Shown here piece after piece: positions 58,752 to 64,000 of a DNA stretch of 64,000 nucleotides. The translations under genes were made by a program, and so were the position numbers. This DNA is from Rhipicephalus microplus. Its lineage: Eukaryota; Arthropoda; Arachnida; Ixodida; Ixodidae. Numbering within the stretch: the stretch's first letter is position 1; each line of letters starts with the position of its first letter. Under the pieces are notes generated by a model. It was not told where the DNA came from, did no database searches, and saw only the letters and a list, made by a program, of their open reading frames with translations. The DNA lies in assembly GCF_043290135.1 (NCBI RefSeq), contig NC_134707.1:85392447-85456446 (forward strand), in the 5' to 3' direction.

Positions 58752-61012
58752 TCATACCAACTAGTTCAAGCTACCACACTTCTAAGTTACAGGAAGGACA
58801 GGCTCTGTACACCAAAATACATGCACACCACCAACACGCACCAACGCTCACGCACCAACAGTACGTGTAGTACGTTATTGACCTTTTTGTATACTCTCCG
58901 TGGAGTTCTTTGTGTGGACCGGCCTGAAGAGATCTGGTATATATACACGCTGGACAGTAGAAACTATGACTCCGGGCCCCTATACGTGTCTCAGCTCGTG
59001 AACCACAGACATGCAAGCCCCGACAGCCAACACTCGCAATTTCAAGGCGCCGACACGCTTCCTGTCCCCTCTTACGCAATTCTCGAAGTAACGCTATGCT
59101 TCTGTTGGCATGCTTCTGGTTCCTACATGGAGCCTAACCACCCGTCTCGCCAGAAGCTCGGGAGGTCCCCGTCTGAACCAACCGTAACGGTTCCGCTTCC
59201 GGGAATCCATGTACGCGTTTCCAGCGTATTTCTCGCTTCCTACGCTGCTCGTTTCCCCCCTGTGAACCGCTTGTTGCGTCACAGACTCGGCCTTAGATCG
59301 TGACTTCCCGGTTGAGATGCAGCGCTCTCTGTGTTGTAACGCTCCCCGCCGAAGAGCAACGAGTGAGGCGTGGTCGCCGAGTGTACATAATCCCGGCCTT
59401 CAGGCCCTCGCCGAATGAGAGACCGACTGAAAGAAAAAAAGCCCACGGGAAATGCAGCTGCCGCCGAACAGTCGGGTTCCCCGAATTGATATCGCCCGAC
59501 CCGTTCGCGGAAATGCGCCTTGAGTCTACGTATACATACAAGGCGCGCGCCATGGGCCCCTTGGGAGTGTACGTGGAATGCCTTGCTGGGGCGTGCGTGC
59601 ACTCGCAACCCGTCTCCTGCAGGGGCGTCGCTACTTTTGATCCTCTATACGTTGCGGATTCGCGCCCTGTGAGATTGCACGTGCGTGCACAGCTTTTAGG
59701 TGGGTGTGCTCGCAGCAAGCGGGATGAGAGACCCCCAGTTTATGAAGTACACAAGCGGAATTACACGCTGGGTGTTGACACTTCTCTTGTGTCGGGGAAC
59801 ACGCTTTGGCTGTTGCGAAAAACGCTACATTGCGAAGACAATAATGGTGTAAACAATGAAGTACGAAAGAAAAAAAGTAGAACATGAATTGTTACAAAGC
59901 GACATCTTTCGTGAACATTCTCACGCAATTTTACATTTGGTTGGGTTATTAATAGAGAATGTGTTTCTAAAGCTTTTGTGTAAGTAATTAAATGTTTTTA
60001 TTTAGTTTAATAACACGTCGTTTGCTTGTAGATTGTTTACATTACACATATATATCTTGATATGTGCTTGTCATCACACGTTTCCTATAGTGTACTGCCA
60101 ATAAGTCACCCAGGTCAAGTCGAGTCGATTCAATTCGTCGCTTTTTGTCTACGCCTCTGTCATCTGTCTGTCAACTGGATACGAAGTGAAGTTCAAATTT
60201 CACAGCTTTCATGAACGTTTATACAGAGTCACCTGTCTTGTATGGGTAAAACACCAGTTGTGGGAAAGTATGTACCAATTGAGGCATACAGACTTCTGTC
60301 AGGGGGCTCATAGAAATATAGAATAATTAAACCAAAATGTCCAGCGTTATGGCCCTCACACTTTTTTTGTCGTCTCTCTTAGCGTATCTAGCGAAGCAGC
60401 GTCGACTGACAACTTGTCTGGATAGTGTCTTCACTTCATTGGGTGGCTTCTGTGAAAAAAATTGGGCAGATGCCCTGTACCTTGGAAATCGATGTTACGC
60501 GAAGCATGCGGAGGGAAGGTGCCTGTGTTGTAATTTTGTTAATTGAGCGATATGTTACAAAATGACACGAAAGATATGTACAAGTGGTGTACGCACAGAC
60601 ATATGTTAAAAAATTGCCACGACGGCAAGACTCGTTGCCAAAGTGTTGTCGACAGGGATATCTTCGCTTGAAATTCGCTGCCTATAGCTTGAAGCATGCG
60701 CAAAAATCTTGTCCATCACTCAGTGCTCATCTTGCGTAGATCAGACAGAGAAAATGAACTCGCAGTGGTCACCACTTGTAGAATCCATCCCTGCGATTTT
60801 GAGAATGAATCGTATACTAAAATATCTGGTTTTTTAATACTATGGTATGCGAATAACTTGACGACTCTCGCAATTGAAAATGTCCATTTTAGTATTTTTA
60901 ACTTGATACTTAATGATTGCAAACTTATCACACTTGAGGTGAGGAGAGAGTTCGTCTTCGGAGCTAGCGATTCCCAGAGGCTGTTCTCGTTATAGTCAAA
61001 ACGTTATTGAAA
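58752..61012. other. unrecognised sequence with moderate GC content
   Basis: 58900-59720 has overlapping frames of 100-200 residues on both strands, none with a domain or clear splice sites. I suspect an old mobile element. The rest is AT-rich with nothing recognised. Confidence 0.4.
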
Positions 61013-61255
61013 CCACAATCGCAATTAAACTGGACATCTTGCAGTCTGTCTATCTACATGTTTTCTTTTGAAGTGCAATCACAAATGCTCAACTATAATC
61101 GAAAGTAATGTGGGCATCTCGCAGTCTATCTATCTACATGTTTTCTTTTAAACTGCAATACCAGGTTCTCAACCGTAACCTCAAGTAAACTGCACATACT
61201 GCGATCTGTCTGTCGACATGTTCTCTTTTGAAGTGCAATCATAAATGCTCGAGTT
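61013..61255 (+). repeat. three-copy tandem repeat, 80-bp period
   Basis: 'gcagtctgtctatctacatg' begins at 61041 and recurs with few changes at 61121 and 61201, exactly 80 bp apart each time. It is followed in each by 'ttttcttttgaagtgcaatc' or a close variant. Confidence 0.88.
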
Positions 61256-62933
61256 GCTCGAAAAATGGGCGTTAACAACGTCTCGTCTGCATCACAACAG
61301 GGCCCATCACCCCTTCGCGTACATGTTCCCTATCGGGTGCGAACACAAACGAGTGACGCGGACTGCATTTGGTTCTCGCATCGCTTCCTCGCTCGGATAA
61401 TGAGGTTGCACGTGAGCAGAAGGGCGTTGTGCGCAACAACTGTGTTCTTCCCCGAATGACATCCGATATGCCGTGGCACGAAGGCTGGAGCCAGCCTCCT
61501 CGAGCTTCGCCAGCAAGAGTGCCCCGAACTGATGGAAACGAGCTGGGGCATCTTCGTGACCCTGAAGAGAGATCACTCAGGCACCAGTCGCGCCCAGATC
61601 GACTCCGCCCTGAGCACAGCCGACGGCACCACTCGGTCGTTAGGTCTCGCAGAGTAGCCATACGCTGTTGGTTAAGTTACAGTTCGCTATGTATATTTCG
61701 TGGCTTACTGCGCTTGATAACTTTTTTCCCTTTCTTTCACTGGGAGGCGAATGTGAGCAGCTCCGACCGTCTTTACTCTCTCTCTTTTTCGAGACTCACT
61801 CACTCAGAGACGAAGCGGAGCGTGCGGGTCGTCAAGGGCGCGTGCAATCGAAGGGGGGACTATGAGAGAGGGCAGCCCCCAACCGGGCAAATGGGGGATC
61901 AAGGGGGATGGGGGGGGGGTCAGATCTGTGTCTTGCTTTCCAGCGGGGGGAGACGTGGGGCACCAAGCTACCGCGCTGTGCAGGGCCGGCCCAGCAGCGG
62001 AGCGATCTTATCCAGGCAGTCGCGTTCCCGACGCGTGCTACTAGCAAGACGGAGAGGGGAGGCTGTGCCTGTTTGAAGGGTGTGTGCTGTGGTGGAGGGG
62101 GGGGGGGGGGGTGGAACGGAGGGGGTAGCTAGGAGGTTGGGGGTACTGGTAGCAAAAGGGGGGCGGGGGGGCAGAGTTTTTGTGTTGGTGCGAGTGGCAG
62201 TGACGTGAGCATGACGCGTCCCCGGGGACGCCCGGGGAAAGCCGGGTGCAGCGACCGGTTGGCACTGGCTGGCTCTGTGGCTTGTGCTGTGTACAAAACA
62301 CGGCCTTGCCCTCCTCCTTCTTACTCCTCTTCTTATTCTCTTCCTCCTCCTCCTCGCGTGCCCGGGGGCCGCCGTGGCTTCGGCAACCAGTTCACGGGAC
62401 ATCGCTGCAGCGCTTGCGCGCCTGCAGAGCAGGGACACCTGCCGCTGCTTTTGCGAAGTGGCTCTAGTGGTGGTAGGCTTGTGCGCGCTTAACAACGCCT
62501 ATTACAAAGGCTGCGAGCGTGCAGCTTGCAATGCGCGCACTTCAGCTGTTGCGTGTGCTGGTAAAATATTCGCATCACGGAACGGCCAGCCACCGCATCA
62601 TTGCAACCACGCGCGATGAATAACGGCTCTTGCTTGCGGCGGCTCCTTCCAGAAGCAATGGAATTTCTCGACGTCCTGCTTCCAAAAAACGAAAAAAAAA
62701 GGAAACAAAGAATTGAACCTTGTTTTGTTAACTCACACGTTGCAAATCAGATGAAGACCCCATTTAGTTATTAACTGCGTGACAATTACTTATGAGCTCA
62801 TTGTAATTAGTGTTATTAATGGGGTATTGTACAGTTATTTTAACCTCGTAGCGAGCCACCTGTTGGCTTATCAAAGCATTGTCGGCCTCTTGCTGAGGAA
62901 AAAAACTTTTTGGCTTCACGAGGCTTACGGGGC
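61256..62933. other. GC-rich stretch, no gene recognised
   Basis: 61440-61660 is open in more than one frame, including a plus-strand stretch with ELRQQECPELMETSWGIFVT, but it lacks a start or known domain. 61860-62180 has several G runs (one of about 15). 62284-62619 encodes a leucine-rich then cysteine-containing peptide whose leucines come from a CTT/CTC tract, with no ATG. I do not call genes here. Confidence 0.4.
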
Positions 62934-63018
62934 GATTGATTTGTTGAGTTTTAACGTCCCAAAACCACCATATGATTATGAGAGACGCCGTAGTGGAGGG
63001 CTCCGGAAATTACGACCT
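62934..63018 (-). repeat. truncated SINE inserted in another repeat
   Basis: Only the tail and the first part of the body are present, ending at 'ggctccggaaattacgacc'. CTTACGGG occurs on both sides (about 62921 and 63018), suggesting a short target-site duplication. The flanks belong to the repeat also present at 63745. Confidence 0.75.
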
Positions 63019-64000
63019 TACGGGACGGCTTTAAACCCTCCCATAGTAGAGTACCTAGCACTCTAAATCGTTACCCACTTTTTCTAAACACACAAACTTT
63101 ATTTTGATGCGTTACAAACGGATACATCAAATAATAACTCGTGTGAGGGTGAAAATTTTAAAAAATTTTTGTTAAGACCAGACGCATCTAGTATTAGTTT
63201 CTAGTGGGGATTATCTACTACCAGGAGCTATCTCTCAATTCTGTTATACAATGCAGCATCCCATTCACCGTCCTTCACATCCTGTGCGGTGCGGTGCATT
63301 GAATGCTGCTTGTGTTTATCGCATCCCCGTTGAAAGTTTTGTTCCTTTTATATTAATGTCAGCACCTTGAACGGTTCACAATGCAATGACATCATTGTGC
63401 CTCTTAACCATATGATGCAGCGTTGTACTTTAGTGGGTAGCATTGCTTATATTACAAAGTCATGTAGCGCGTGTGACATTCCCCGAGTGACACCAGGAGA
63501 ATTTGCGACACCTTCACGCACTGCAACCCAGAATTTCATATTGCAGTTCAGTGAGCCATTGCACCATGGACAACATTGCACAACGCGCACCTTTCATAAC
63601 CTCCTGCACGTTCGCACCTATATTGACGGATTGACTGTCTTCGTGCAAACCTGGTGGCGAATATTATCGTATTCAGACTAATGATAATATACCTAGACGT
63701 TTTTCTTTTGCAAGTGAATCTCTAATACTGCGTTTAGAAAAGACATTAACGGTTTATGGTACTTGGTACTCTACAATGGGAGAGCATGAAGCCGTCCCGT
63801 AGGCTTCACACTTGACGAAGAGAAACCAATCGTCAAAGAAAACTGTGATGTGTTTAGAAAAAAAACGTTTAACAGTTTATAGCGCTAGGTATTCTATTAT
63901 GGGAGAGCAGGAAGCCGTCCGAGTACTACGTAAAGATACTGCCATGAACATTACCGTCATACAAGGATGCAAAATGGGGCGTCTGTGACAACATCCTGCA
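63019..64000. other. repeat-containing end of the window
   Basis: 62908-62927 plus 63018-63070 (without the SINE) read 'ggcttcacgaggcttacggg' then 'cccatagtagagtacctagc'. The complement of this occurs at 63745-63806, and a direct second copy of that at 63868-63925. The family thus has one inverted and two tandem copies. 63070-63740 has no recognised gene. Confidence 0.55.

Noticed and set aside
59300..59887. 195-codon frame in a GC-rich stretch
   Set aside because: Frames on both strands overlap it with similar length. The product shows no domain, so composition explains it.
61440..61660. Possible second exon of the Cip/Kip gene
   Set aside because: The frame lacks a PCNA-binding motif, basic nuclear signal or FY helix, and no acceptor of matching phase is clear.
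62284..62619. Secreted-peptide-like frame with a leucine-rich start and several cysteines
   Set aside because: It begins at GTG with no ATG before an upstream stop. The leucine run comes from a CTT/CTC tract that is equally open in the other frames, and no splice acceptor is convincing.

Overview
The window looks like nuclear DNA of a hard tick, probably a metastriate such as Rhipicephalus, Dermacentor or Hyalomma. The reasons are long repeat-filled introns, many copies of a tRNA-derived SINE that resembles the Ruka family, retrotransposons with an RNase H domain, long (TA)n tracts and G/C homopolymer runs. No species can be named from sequence alone. Most of the window is transposable-element sequence. 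Only two host genes are supported, and both are partial.

Gene 1, + strand, 801-17974. Six exons with matching splice sites and phases encode the C-terminal part of an ANL-superfamily acyl-CoA synthetase (4-coumarate-CoA ligase / luciferase-like). The first exons lie before the window. The AMP-binding signature, the YGMTE motif, the TGD motif and the terminal GKIKR motif appear in order, but the hinge and A8 region is divergent. The stop codon lies inside an AATAAA polyadenylation signal. The introns hold SINEs, a four-unit satellite, a tandem double hairpin, two retrotransposon 3' tails and a decayed CR1-like fragment.

17975-35009 holds no recognisable host gene. Its main content is a LINE on the minus strand (20535-25893) with two apparently intact ORFs and an 11-bp target-site duplication. 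Next come two foldback units set in (TA)n repeats, each carrying a hammerhead-ribozyme-like core, then a 76-bp palindrome and a decayed LINE fragment.

35010-45761 is a Ty3/gypsy-type LTR retrotransposon with 152-bp LTRs. Its gag and pol are damaged, but a textbook -1 frameshift signal (GGGAAAC, 5-nt spacer, long stem) survives at the gag/pol junction. A second, decayed LINE of 5.5 kb is inserted in the 3' LTR and is flanked by an 11-bp target-site duplication.

Gene 2, + strand, about 50541-51313. A GC-rich promoter with palindromic E2F-type sites leads into the first coding exon of a Cip/Kip (p21/p27/dacapo) CDK inhibitor. Possible upstream ORFs lie before it. The exon ends at a splice donor and later exons were not found.

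51314-64000 is intronic or intergenic. It contains a 469-bp long-armed foldback element flanked by TA, a second foldback, an 80-bp tandem repeat, SINE remnants and GC-rich stretches without a recognisable gene.
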